Shown here one piece after another: positions 52,004-60,592 of a DNA stretch of 64,000 nt. Position numbers and translations under genes: made by a program. The stretch is from Streptomyces sp. SID11385 (lineage in GTDB: Bacteria > Actinomycetota > Actinomycetes > Streptomycetales > Streptomycetaceae): NCBI RefSeq assembly GCF_010548245.1, contig NZ_JAAGLR010001122.1, positions 1 through 64,000 of the forward strand, read 5' to 3'. The notes under the pieces are model-generated. The model saw only the letters and a list, made by a program, of their open reading frames with translations. It was not told the origin of the DNA and did not search any database. The first letter of the stretch is position 1. Every line of letters begins with the position of its first letter.

Positions 52004-53494
52004 TCAGTCCGCCTGGATCAGGTATGGGTCGAGAAGACCCGGTACCGTCCGCCCGGCCAGCCGGACGGCGTCGTCCGGTGCGATGTCGACGATCTCGTAG
52101 CGCCGTTTGCCGGCCGGTGTCGAAACGACCAGGGTGGCCAGCCCCGCGCGTCGCTGGAAGAACGAACGGCGCATCGAGAAGCCGATGACGGCCTTGCCGG
52201 AGAGCATCCAGCGCTCCCGGGTCAGGGAGCCGGACCGGCCCACCAAGTGGCCGTCGACCAGCGCGTGCCCCAGGCCCCGGTACCGGTCGAGGGCGAGCAG
52301 CAGGCACAGCGGGAGCGCGGCGGCCGGCAGCGGCCAGGTCCAGAGCGGCACCACTTCGGCGCCCACCAGCACGGCGAAGGCGACGGCGACAAGCAGCCAC
52401 GGCCCCACCACACGGGTGATACGCCGGAACAGCGCCCGCCGGCCGTGCCCCGCCAGCGCGGCAGTGGCCGGCGCCGGATCACGCAGCACACGGGCGACGA
52501 CTCCGCCGACATCGCGGGCAGGAGCGGCCGGCACGATCAGGGACGTGCTGCCTCCGGTGTGCAGACCGGTGGCGATCACCGCGGCGCGCGCACCCCCGAG
52601 CAGCCTGATGACCAGGTGCTCGGAGAGTTTGACGCCGCTGACCCGACGCTCCTCGATCGTCGTGGTGCGGGTCGTCACCAGGCCGTAGGTGACTCGCAGC
52701 GTGTTGCCGGGCGTGCGGGCCAGCCGGAAGTTGGTGAACATGAACAGCGAGACGGCGAAGCCTGCGAGCAGACAGCCCGCGGCGAGTCCGGCGACCGCTT
52801 CCGCCACCCCCGTCCACGGGTGCGGACCGCGTAGCCGGGCCAGCACGGAGGGCACCGGGCCCGAGGACATGGGGTCGATGTCGACCTCCGGCAGGAACAG
52901 CACCACCATGCCGAAGACCACGATCCCGGCCAGGTTGAACGGGGCGAAGCGCAGCCAGGCGGGACGGCTGCGGACCAGCTCGGTCTCGGCTGCCCCCGTG
53001 GCGCCGGGGAAGAGATCGATGTGCAGCCGGGCGGCCTCACCGGCGTCCAGCCCGTCCAGGGTGAGCATCCCGCCGCGGCCGCGTTCGGACTGGCCGGTGC
53101 CGATGGTGAGCCTGGCCAGCCCGAGGGCGCGGTGCAGCGCGTGAGCGCTGGAATCGGCCGTGCGCACCCGGTCCAACGGGACCGATGTCCGCTGCCGCAG
53201 AACGATGCCCTTGCGCAGTTCGACGCGGGCAGCGGTGAGGCGGTAGGAGGTGGTCAGCCAGCGCAGCGGGCCGAGCAGGATCACCACAGCCGAGACCCCG
53301 TAGCTGAAGACATCGCCGTGCCCGGTGTGAACGCCGGCCACCAGCGCGGCCAGCAACGCGGGCAGCGCCCGCACCAGTTCCTGCACCGGGTGCACCAACA
53401 GCATCCGGGGACTGAGCCGCCGCCAGCCCGCCTCCTCCGCCGCCTCCGGCTCGTTCGTCCCGGGGGCCCGCTCCCTCTCCGGCTCCTCCTGCAC
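52004..53494 (-). CDS. bacterial PH-domain membrane protein (YdbT-like)
   Basis: 496-residue membrane protein with repeated bPH2 modules: membrane pairs near residues 30-75 (ALPALLAALVAGV, VVILLGPLRWL), 180-270 (FNLAGIVVFGMVVLFL, AVAGLAAGCLLAGFAVSLFMF) and 355-410, separated by PH-like strands such as LTAARVELRKGIVLRQRTSVPLDRVRTAD and VTYGLVTTRTTTIEERRVSGVKLSEHLV. The GTG at 53494 has GGAGGAG at good spacing and gives a 43-nt gap after its partner; a longer start would overlap it. In Bacillus the homologous pair is linked to resistance to some bacteriocins. Role here unknown. Confidence 0.85.
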   Translation of the reverse strand: MQEEPERERAPGTNEPEAAEEAGWRRLSPRMLLVHPVQELVRALPALLAALVAGVHTGHGDVFSYGVSAVVILLGPLRWLTTSYRLTAARVELRKGIVLRQRTSVPLDRVRTADSSAHALHRALGLARLTIGTGQSERGRGGMLTLDGLDAGEAARLHIDLFPGATGAAETELVRSRPAWLRFAPFNLAGIVVFGMVVLFLPEVDIDPMSSGPVPSVLARLRGPHPWTGVAEAVAGLAAGCLLAGFAVSLFMFTNFRLARTPGNTLRVTYGLVTTRTTTIEERRVSGVKLSEHLVIRLLGGARAAVIATGLHTGGSTSLIVPAAPARDVGGVVARVLRDPAPATAALAGHGRRALFRRITRVVGPWLLVAVAFAVLVGAEVVPLWTWPLPAAALPLCLLLALDRYRGLGHALVDGHLVGRSGSLTRERWMLSGKAVIGFSMRRSFFQRRAGLATLVVSTPAGKRRYEIVDIAPDDAVRLAGRTVPGLLDPYLIQAD

Positions 53495-53537
53495 GGATGC
53501 TCTCCTCCGGTCGGGGCCGGTCACTGCCGTACCATCC

Positions 53538-54056
53538 TCACGTGGCGTCGTCGACAGCGAGGCGCGCCTGTTCATGGACGCCCGCGACGACCTGCTCGGC
53601 GACCTTGCTGTCGAGTCCGCGCACGACGATCGCCCCGGCGGCCGACGCGGTCGTCACCACCACACTGGCCAGGCCGAGCCACTGCTCCAGCGGGCCCCGC
53701 TTCTGATCCACCGTCTGGATGCGGGCGACCGCTGTCACCCGGCGCTCCTGCACCCACCAACCCGTCTGCACATAGAGCGAGTCCGGCTGCACCTCCCAGC
53801 GGTGCACCCGGTATCGCCAGGGCGGCATGACCAGAACATGACACGCCCCCAGGAAGGCCGTCAGCACCAACGCCCACCTCAGAAAGGGCAGTACGCCGTC
53901 CGGCGAGGCGAACAGGGCGACGACCTCCAGGACAAGCACGACGGTCCAGGTCACCAGCGCCCGGACCCGCCAATAACGCACTGCCCGGTCCGCGACCCTG
54001 TTGCGCGGCTCGCGCAACAGGAGGACGGACTCCGGCCGCGGTGTCTTCGGCGTCAT
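53538..54056 (-). CDS. bacterial PH-domain membrane protein (YdbS-like)
   Basis: 172 residues: two membrane helices (VTWTVVLVLEVVALFA about 37, FLRWALVLTAFLGACHVLVM about 57) followed by one bPH2 domain (YRVHRWEVQPDSLYVQTGWWVQERRVTAVARIQTVDQKRGPLEQWLGLASVVVTTA). The ATG follows GGGAGG. With the YdbT-like gene it makes the standard two-gene unit. Such pairs are widespread in actinomycetes, so this may be a passenger rather than a cluster member. Confidence 0.87.
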   Translation of the reverse strand: MTPKTPRPESVLLLREPRNRVADRAVRYWRVRALVTWTVVLVLEVVALFASPDGVLPFLRWALVLTAFLGACHVLVMPPWRYRVHRWEVQPDSLYVQTGWWVQERRVTAVARIQTVDQKRGPLEQWLGLASVVVTTASAAGAIVVRGLDSKVAEQVVAGVHEQARLAVDDAT

Positions 54057-54134
54057 CCTGCCTCCCCTGAGCGCTGCCCGGATCAGATGCACAATAGCGT
54101 GAGCCCGGGTGCGGCCGGGAAACGAAGAGCGGGT

Positions 54135-55127
54135 TCACCGGGGCCCGCCCGGGGCGCACGCCTCGTCGCCGAGGCCGTCCCACAGCTCCGGACGCTGCCG
54201 GTACCAACCGACGAGATCGGCCAGCCCCTCGTCGAAGGACCACCGAGGTTCGTAGCCGAGCTGCTCCCGGATCTTCGCATCGTCCACGGCGTAGCGCAGG
54301 TCGTGGCCCTTGCGGTCCTCGACGGGCCGCACCATGTCCCAGCCCGCGCCGCACAGTTCGAGCAGCTTGGCGGTGACCTCGCGGTTGGTGAGTTCGGTGC
54401 CGCCGCCGATGTTGTAGATCTCCCCTGCCGCGCCCTTGGTGAGCACGAGCTGCACGGCGCGGCAGTGGTCGTCCACGTGCAGCCACTCGCGGGTGTTGCG
54501 GCCATCGCCGTAGAGCGGGACAGGGCGGCCGGCGAGCAGGCTGGTGATGAAGAGCGGGACGAGCTTCTCGGGGTGCTGGCCCGGTCCGTAGTTGTTGGAG
54601 CAGCGGGTGACGCGCACGTCGAGGCCGTGGCTGCGCCAGTAGGCGCGGGCGATCAGGTCGCTGCTCGCTTTGGACGCGGAGTAGGGCGAGTTGGGCAGCA
54701 ACGGGCGGTGCTCGTCCCAGGACCCGTTGGCGATCGACCCGTACACCTCGTCGGTCGACACATGCACCACGGTGGACACCCCGACCCGTACACAGGTCTC
54801 CAGGAGCGCCTGGGTGCCGCCCACGTTGGTGCGGACGAAGTCCGCGGCCCCCTGGAGCGACCGGTCCACGTGGCTCTCCGCGGCGAAGTGGACCACTGCC
54901 TCGTGTCCGGGCAGCAGCCGGCCCAGGAGGTCCTGGTCGCACACGTCACCCCGGACGAAGGAGAGCCGCGGCTCGTCGGTGGGCAGGTTGTCCAGATGGC
55001 CGGCGTAGGTCAGTTTGTCGAGGACGGTGATCTCGGCGTCCTCGTATCCCGGGTAGGCACCCGCCAGCATGCCGCGCACATAGTGCGAGCCGATGAAGCC
55101 GGCTCCGCCTGTCACCAGTACCTTCAC
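54135..55127 (-). CDS. rmlB: dTDP-glucose 4,6-dehydratase
   Basis: 330 residues; converts dTDP-glucose to dTDP-4-keto-6-deoxyglucose, the common precursor of all deoxysugars here. TGGAGFIGSHYVRGML loop (residue 7), HVSTDEVYG (catalytic Asp/Glu type), NSPYSASKASSDLI with Tyr/Lys, and RCSNNYGPGQHPEKLVP. The GTG start overlaps the upstream rmlA stop (GTGA, 55124-55127), with GGAGGTGA upstream. Cluster-type copy, separate from any rhamnose operon. Confidence 0.96.
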   Translation of the reverse strand: MKVLVTGGAGFIGSHYVRGMLAGAYPGYEDAEITVLDKLTYAGHLDNLPTDEPRLSFVRGDVCDQDLLGRLLPGHEAVVHFAAESHVDRSLQGAADFVRTNVGGTQALLETCVRVGVSTVVHVSTDEVYGSIANGSWDEHRPLLPNSPYSASKASSDLIARAYWRSHGLDVRVTRCSNNYGPGQHPEKLVPLFITSLLAGRPVPLYGDGRNTREWLHVDDHCRAVQLVLTKGAAGEIYNIGGGTELTNREVTAKLLELCGAGWDMVRPVEDRKGHDLRYAVDDAKIREQLGYEPRWSFDEGLADLVGWYRQRPELWDGLGDEACAPGGPR

Positions 55128-56188
55128 GGTGTCACCTCCGCACGGGCGTGGTCGCCGACGATGAGGCGGCACGGCTGTGCGTGATCCGCCACGCTCAGGT
55201 CGGCGAAACGGCCGACGATCGACCGGCGAAGGTCGGGAATGCTGTGCGCGGTCACCCCCTCCAGCAGGATCGACTCCGCCACACGGGCGCCGTTGAGTAC
55301 GCAGTTCTCACCCACCGAGACATCGGGCCCGATGATGCTGTCGGACACCACGCTGCCGGAGCCGATCACCAGCGGGCCCCTCAGCTGTGAGCGACTGACC
55401 TTGGCGTCCGCCGCGATGACGACGGAACCTTCGATGGTGGTCTCCTCGTCCACCTCGCCCTCCACCGTCGTCTCCAGCCGGGACAGCAGTTCGCGGTTGC
55501 ACTCCAAGAGGTCCTCCGGGTTCCCGGTGTCCTTCCAGTAGCCGCGGTAGCGCTGCACGGTGACGGTGCCACCGGCCTCGATGGCGTGCTGGATGGCATC
55601 GGTGACCTCCAGCTCCCCGCGCGCGCTGGGGCTGATGGCCGCGACCGAGGCGTGGATGGCCGCGGTGAAGAAGTACACGCCGATGACCGCGAGATTGCTG
55701 CGGGGCTCCTGCGGCTTCTCCGTCAGGCGGCCAACGGTGCCGTCCGGGGCGAGTTCCGCCACCCCGTAGGCGCGGGGATCGTCCACCGCGGAGACCAGGA
55801 CCGTGGCGTCCGGCCGACGCGCGCGGAATTCCTCCGCGTGCTCCTCGATGCCGTCGGCCAACACGTTGTCACCCAGGTACATCACGAAATCCTCGCTACC
55901 GAGGAAATCCGTGGCGAGCGCGATGCAATGGGCCAGGCCCAGGGGTTCCTCCTGCCTGATGTACGTGATGTTCAGTCCGAAGCGTCCGCCGTCACCGATG
56001 AACTGCGCGATCTGCTCACCGTGATCGCCCACGACGATCCCGACCTCGATTATCCCGCATTCTCGGATGTTCTCCAGACAGTGCTGGAGAACGGATTTAT
56101 TGGCCACCGGCAGCAGTTGCTTGGCCGTCGAATAGGTGAAGGGCCGCAGTCGCGTCCCTGTTCCGCCTGACAATACAAGCGCCTTCAT
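55124..56188 (-). CDS. rmlA: glucose-1-phosphate thymidylyltransferase (StrD-type, long)
   Basis: 354 residues; makes dTDP-glucose from glucose-1-phosphate and dTTP. N-terminal ALVLSGGTGTRLRPFTYSTAKQLLPVANK holds the nucleotide loop and catalytic Lys; YLGDNVLADGIEEH and WKDTGNPEDLLECNRELL are family motifs. Residues 250-354 add left-handed beta-helix hexapeptide turns (EETTIEGSVVIAADAKVS), giving the longer antibiotic-cluster form compared with about 290 residues for RmlA proper. Divergent from the second 2,3-dehydratase gene. Confidence 0.95.
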   Translation of the reverse strand: MKALVLSGGTGTRLRPFTYSTAKQLLPVANKSVLQHCLENIRECGIIEVGIVVGDHGEQIAQFIGDGGRFGLNITYIRQEEPLGLAHCIALATDFLGSEDFVMYLGDNVLADGIEEHAEEFRARRPDATVLVSAVDDPRAYGVAELAPDGTVGRLTEKPQEPRSNLAVIGVYFFTAAIHASVAAISPSARGELEVTDAIQHAIEAGGTVTVQRYRGYWKDTGNPEDLLECNRELLSRLETTVEGEVDEETTIEGSVVIAADAKVSRSQLRGPLVIGSGSVVSDSIIGPDVSVGENCVLNGARVAESILLEGVTAHSIPDLRRSIVGRFADLSVADHAQPCRLIVGDHARAEVTP

Positions 56189-56264
56189 GCGGCACAGCTT
56201 GCAGACGGCGGCTCAAGTCCGGGTCGATGACGGCTCGTGGCATCTCCTCCCCGCCGCCAGCCGC

Positions 56265-56294
56265 CCCGAATCGCTGCGCCCGGGGCGATTCGGG
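56265..56294. promoter_or_regulatory. 10-bp inverted repeat between rmlA and 2,3-dehydratase genes
   Basis: CCCGAATCGC (56265-56274) and GCGATTCGGG (56285-56294) are perfect complements with a 10-nt centre, so the half-sites are about two helical turns apart. This suits a dimeric regulator controlling the divergent sugar genes; it could also be a leader hairpin. Confidence 0.45.
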
Positions 56295-56340
56295 ACGGGT
56301 GCGAGCGGGGCTCAAGCGCCTTCGTCCATCGTTCACGGCC

Positions 56341-57819
56341 ATGGGACCGAAGAACAGTACTGCACCGGTGCACGACAGGACGAAGGCGGGGGACAGCGCT
56401 TCCCCGGCCGGGCGGCTTTGGGATTCCGCATCGGCGTACGACAGTTCCGTCACATCTCTTGCCGATTTCCACAAGTGGTTCGACCAGCAGCGAACGGAAA
56501 GCCACTACGCGGTTGAACGCATTCCCTTGTCGGCGCTCTCCGGCTGGCATTCCGCGCCGGAGAGCGGCGATCTGGTCCACGAGTCCGGCGGCTTCTTCAG
56601 CGTTTCCGGGCTCCGGGTCCGCACCGACTTCGGGCGCCTCCGCCAGTGGACCCAGCCGGTGATCGTGCAGCCGGAGATCGGTCTGCTGGGCCTCCTGGTC
56701 AAGGAGTTCGACGGCATTCCGCACTTCCTGATGCAGGCCAAGATGGAACCGGGGAACCTGAATCTGGTGCAGCTCTCCCCCACGGTGCAGGCCACACGCA
56801 GCAATTTCACGGGCGTGCACCGGGGCCGGGGCGTGTCCTACCTCGAGTACTTCATCGGGCCGCGGCGGGGCACCGTACTGGCCGACTCGCTCCAGTCGGA
56901 ACAGGGCTGGTGGTTCCTGCACAAGGGCAATCGCAACATGGTCGTGGAGACCGCCGAGGAGGTCCCGCTTCGACCGGGCTTCCGCTGGCTGACGTTGCGA
57001 CAACTCGGGGAGCTGTTGCGCGAGGACCACCTGGTGAACATGGACTCGCGCACGGTTCTCGCCACGCTTCCGCTCGGCCCTCCCGGCCCGAGGTCGGCCG
57101 GCGGGGCGGGCGGCGATGCGCTGCGCCACTCCCTGATGCGCTCGCACACCCCCGGGGAAGCCTCCCTGCACAGTTTCCAGGAGGTGCTGACCCTCCTGAC
57201 CGAGGCCCGCAGCCGCTACCGCCTGGAGCAGCGGCAGGTGCCGTTGCGGGAAGTGCTCGACGAGGGCCGGTGGCAACGCACGGACTCCGGGATCGCTCGG
57301 CCGGACGGCAGGTACTTTTCGGTGGTCGGCGTCGACGTGCACGCCCGCCGTCGCGAAGTAGCGCGCTGGTCACAGCCTTTGATCGCCCCGGTGGCGGGCC
57401 TGTCCGGGCTCCTGGTGAAGCGGGTCAACGGCGTGCTGCACGTGTTGCTGCACACCAGGGTGGAGGCGGGCACACTGCGGGTCTGCGAGTTCGCCCCGAC
57501 CGTGCAGTGCTCTCCGGCCCCGCACGGGCAGGACGCCTCGGCGCATCGGTCTCCGTTCCTGGAGCATCTCCTGTCGGCACCGGCCGATCGGGTGCGGTAC
57601 GACACCGAACTCTCCGAGGAGGGCGGTCGCTTCCTGCACGCAGCCACCCGCTACCTCATCGTCGAGGCCGGGGACGAGGTGGCGGTGACCGAGCCCCCGG
57701 ATCACTGCTGGCTCACGCTGCGCCAGGTCGCCGCGCTGCTGCGGCACGGCAACTACCTGAACGTGCAGGCCCGTACCCTCGTCGCCTGCGCCAACCTGGC
57801 CTTGACTGCCCGAAATTGA
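56341..57819 (+). CDS. NDP-hexose 2,3-dehydratase (second copy)
   Basis: 492 residues, two-domain PF03559 enzyme paralogous to that at 38,487: FHKWFDQQRTESHYAVERIPLSALSGW (about 42) matches FEQWFAQK of the other copy, and both halves carry the TVQATRSNFTGVH / TVQCSPAPHG stretch. Same reaction (C-2 deoxygenation). The ATG at 56341 is chosen because the following length before the first motif equals that of the paralogue, although its ribosome site is weak; an ATG at 56227 is possible. Adjacent to rmlA/rmlB, so this may be the main copy. Confidence 0.93.
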   Translation: MGPKNSTAPVHDRTKAGDSASPAGRLWDSASAYDSSVTSLADFHKWFDQQRTESHYAVERIPLSALSGWHSAPESGDLVHESGGFFSVSGLRVRTDFGRLRQWTQPVIVQPEIGLLGLLVKEFDGIPHFLMQAKMEPGNLNLVQLSPTVQATRSNFTGVHRGRGVSYLEYFIGPRRGTVLADSLQSEQGWWFLHKGNRNMVVETAEEVPLRPGFRWLTLRQLGELLREDHLVNMDSRTVLATLPLGPPGPRSAGGAGGDALRHSLMRSHTPGEASLHSFQEVLTLLTEARSRYRLEQRQVPLREVLDEGRWQRTDSGIARPDGRYFSVVGVDVHARRREVARWSQPLIAPVAGLSGLLVKRVNGVLHVLLHTRVEAGTLRVCEFAPTVQCSPAPHGQDASAHRSPFLEHLLSAPADRVRYDTELSEEGGRFLHAATRYLIVEAGDEVAVTEPPDHCWLTLRQVAALLRHGNYLNVQARTLVACANLALTARN

Positions 57820-57949
57820 GCCCTCCGGGGCGCGAGCGGGGCCCGCTCCCGCCGACTACGGAAAGGCCGTCCCCGCATCCCCGGCGGTCCCGCACAGGTA
57901 CTGACGCGTCACGAACATCATTGACATAATCCCAGGAACGTTCGCAACG

Positions 57950-58576
57950 GTGTGGATGATGGGGGACATCGTGATCCGGGTTCTACTGGCGGAGGATGTA
58001 CAGATCCTGCGGCGCGCACTGGCATCCCTGATCGCTTTGGAACCGGACATCGATGTGGTCGCGGAGCTGGCCGACGGCGACCACATCGTGAGCACGGCGG
58101 AACGCTACCGGCCGCACGTGGCCGTACTGGACATCGATCTGCCGGGCACGGACGGGATCACCGCCGCGGAGGCGCTGCACACCGCCGTCCCCGAGTGCCG
58201 CGCCCTGATCCTCACCAGCCTGGGCCGGCCGGGGAACCTGCGCCGCGCGGTCGCCGCCTCGGTCTCCGGCTTCCTCCTCAAGGACATCGACCCCGAGCGC
58301 CTGGTGGCAGCCATCCGCGCTCTCGCCAGGGGTGAGCACGTGGTCGACCCGGAACTGGCCATCGCCGCTCTCGAACCGAAGGCCACCCGGCTCACCGCCC
58401 GTGAGGTCGAAGTCCTCCAGCTCACGGCCGAGGGGGAGGGCACCCGGCAGATCGCCTCCCGGCTCTGCCTCTCCGTGGGAACCGTGCGCAACTACCTGAC
58501 CGCCACGGTCAGCAAGCTCAACGCCCGCAACCGCGTCGATGCCATCCGGATCGCCCAGCAGGGCGGCTGGCTGTGA
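57950..58576 (+). CDS. LuxR/NarL-type response regulator
   Basis: 208 residues. Receiver domain (IRVLLAEDVQILRRALASLI; phospho-acceptor Asp in VLDIDLPGTDG about 61; Lys in GFLLKDI about 110) and C-terminal helix-turn-helix (LTAREVEVLQLTAEGEGTRQIASRLCLSVGTVRNYL). Several starts are possible: GTG 57950, ATG 57956 or 57959, and GTG 57971 with GGGGGA just upstream; the last would begin exactly at the receiver domain. Convergent with its probable kinase 18 bp away. Confidence 0.92.
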   Translation: MWMMGDIVIRVLLAEDVQILRRALASLIALEPDIDVVAELADGDHIVSTAERYRPHVAVLDIDLPGTDGITAAEALHTAVPECRALILTSLGRPGNLRRAVAASVSGFLLKDIDPERLVAAIRALARGEHVVDPELAIAALEPKATRLTAREVEVLQLTAEGEGTRQIASRLCLSVGTVRNYLTATVSKLNARNRVDAIRIAQQGGWL

Positions 58577-58594
58577 CCGCGTCCGCCGGGCCGC

Positions 58595-59833
58595 TCAAGT
58601 CGGCCCCACGGGAGCTGACAGGCCGCTGCCCGGCTCGCCCGGCCGGGCGTCGTCCGCCCCGGTGAGCTCCAGCACCGCCTCCAGCACGAACCATCCGTCA
58701 CCCCGCACCCCCGCCACCAGCCGCCCGCCCAGCGCCTCGATCCTGGCAGCGAGGTTGTCCAGACCCCGTCCGCCGCAGTCCGCCGCCCCGCCGCTGCCGC
58801 CCGTCGCCGAAGGGCCCGCCCTGACACCGTCGTTGGTCAGCCGGAGCCGCACCGTGGCGGACTGCCGCACGGCCGTGATGGTGCAGCGGCCGGGCGCGCC
58901 GTGCCGCAGCATGTTGGTGATTCCCTCACGTACGACGGTGGCCAGCTCCGCGTCGACATGGCGGGGCAGCGTCCCGCACTCGACGCGGGAGACGGTGTGG
59001 ACGTGCAGCGCGCGGAGCATCCAGGCCGCGTCCCCGACCTCCTTGTCCAGCGACAGTTCACGGTAGCCGGAGGCCACCTTCCGTACGTCCGCCAGCGCCT
59101 TGCGGGCGATCTCCAGCACTTCGGTCAGCTCCTGCCGGGTCCGATCCTCGTCGGCCGGGAGCAGCCTGCGCGCCAGCTCGCACTTGGCCGTGGTCGCGGA
59201 GAGGCCGTACCCGAGCAGATCGTGCAGGTCGCGAGCGAACCGCAGCCGCTCGTGCTCGACCGCGAGCCGGGAGAGTGCGACGCGGGAGTCGTGCACTTCG
59301 CTGACCAAGTCGCTCAGCCGGGAAAGACCGAAGACCCCCAGCCCGGTCAGCACGACCGACACCACGCCGGAGAGTGCCTCCGCCCATCCCGGCCCCGCGG
59401 AGAGGTACAACAGTCCCTCTCCCAGGGTGACCAGGGCGAAGGTGCTCCAGGCGGCAGCCGTGGGAAGGACCAGCAGCACGGAGCCGGAGAACAGCCCCGG
59501 CAACGGCATCCACGCCTCCTCGAACGTCGTGAACGGGAGGAAGGTGAGAAGAAACTGCACCGGGACGAGCCAGTTCCGGTACCGGCCCAGCCTCGGGACC
59601 AGCCGCGGGAAGGATATGACGAGTTGAATCGCCAGAGCCGGCGGCAGCAGCAGCATGGCTTCGAGGAATTTCCGCGGTTCCGGGTGCGAACTCAGTTCGT
59701 TGACTATTCCGAGCAGCAGGAATGAACAGAGCACCACCGCGGTGATGGTCAGTGAGAGCAAATGCGCCGAGCGGCCCGCGCGCTCACCTCTCGACACCCA
59801 TGACGACTGATCGGGCAGCATGACATTCTCCAT
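58595..59833 (-). CDS. membrane sensor histidine kinase (HisKA_3 type)
   Basis: 412 residues. Five or six membrane segments at about 25-170 (LLSLTITAVVLCSFLLLGIV, AMLLLPPALAIQLVI, WLVPVQFLLTFLPF, VVSVVLTGLGVFGLS); dimerisation/phospho-acceptor His in RFARDLHDLLGYGLSATTAK (about 205); ATP-binding N box VREGITNMLRHG and G box GRGLDNLAARIEALGG. No large external loop, so it may sense the membrane or an intramembrane ligand. Probable partner of the facing response regulator. ATG 59821 is an alternative start. Confidence 0.92.
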   Translation of the reverse strand: MENVMLPDQSSWVSRGERAGRSAHLLSLTITAVVLCSFLLLGIVNELSSHPEPRKFLEAMLLLPPALAIQLVISFPRLVPRLGRYRNWLVPVQFLLTFLPFTTFEEAWMPLPGLFSGSVLLVLPTAAAWSTFALVTLGEGLLYLSAGPGWAEALSGVVSVVLTGLGVFGLSRLSDLVSEVHDSRVALSRLAVEHERLRFARDLHDLLGYGLSATTAKCELARRLLPADEDRTRQELTEVLEIARKALADVRKVASGYRELSLDKEVGDAAWMLRALHVHTVSRVECGTLPRHVDAELATVVREGITNMLRHGAPGRCTITAVRQSATVRLRLTNDGVRAGPSATGGSGGAADCGGRGLDNLAARIEALGGRLVAGVRGDGWFVLEAVLELTGADDARPGEPGSGLSAPVGPT

Positions 59834-60592
59834 GTCCGAAACGAGAGAGACAGCTTGTGGCCTGGGGTGGCCTCAGCACGCCGTCCGTGGCAATGGAATC
59901 GGAGTAAGGCTCCGAGCCGTCGCTGCTTTCCGCGGAACATGGCGTGGACAGCAGGGTCGCGACGATTTCCTGGAGCTTTTCGAGTGCACGGTGATTGGGC
60001 TCGTTCATCGCGAGCCCGCGCCTCACTCCGTGCTGCGCCGTCCTGTCCTCCGAGAGCACCCTCGCGCCTTTTCGGCGGGAAGTACCGGGTTGCTCCCCCC
60101 AGAGGTTCCGAGCTCTCTGGTTCGTCGCCGTGTCGTCGTGGATTCCGCCCGGTCGGGCATCGCCAACCTCCCCCGTGAGTAGTCCGGCGACCGCCCTGGA
60201 GCGCTCGCCGACAAGGCGCCTACCGGTGTCGAACCATACCCGCCCGAATGCGGTGCGCAACATGTATAGACCACTGTCATCAAAGTGCCGCAGGAACAGG
60301 GGATCGCGAGCAGGGAATAACAGGGAAAGAAAGCTTTGTCAGGATTTATTACGCGCGAGCACACCACCGACTGGTCGCACGCGGCCCAGGTCTCCGGACC
60401 CCGGTGGGAAAACACGCGCAGGGTATGAGGAACTCACGCTCGCGCATGAACAACGTGCGCACGGTTCAGGATCGTGGCACTGGGCCGGTGTCAGCCCTTG
60501 GGACATCCTCGAAGGGCCATGCAGTGCGACTGGAATCCGGTCCTCGAACAGACCAGTGCGACCGGGCCACCGCCTCAGACGGAGGTCTCTTC
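59834..60592. other. 759-bp regulatory region between kinase and SARP genes
   Basis: Divergent promoter region for the histidine kinase and the SARP. It is clearly less GC-rich than its surroundings, especially 60,260-60,360, where TTGTCA and TTTATTAC stretches suggest SARP promoter elements and a leader of about 230 nt. A - strand frame 60,008-59,784 (74 codons plus stop, beginning MNEPNHRALEKLQEIV) overlaps the kinase start and has moderate codon bias; I do not call it. No phased heptamers seen. Confidence 0.45.

Noticed and set aside
56310-56327. SARP site GCTCAAG / TTCGTCC before the second 2,3-dehydratase
   Set aside because: Only 13 bp from the chosen start codon and the second heptamer is poor. 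Probably chance unless the true start lies downstream.
59784-60008. Possible 74-residue protein on the - strand overlapping the kinase start
   Set aside because: Codon bias is only moderate, the ribosome site is poor, it overlaps the kinase N-terminus by 50 nt, and no family is recognised. Kept only as a remark in the intergenic entry.
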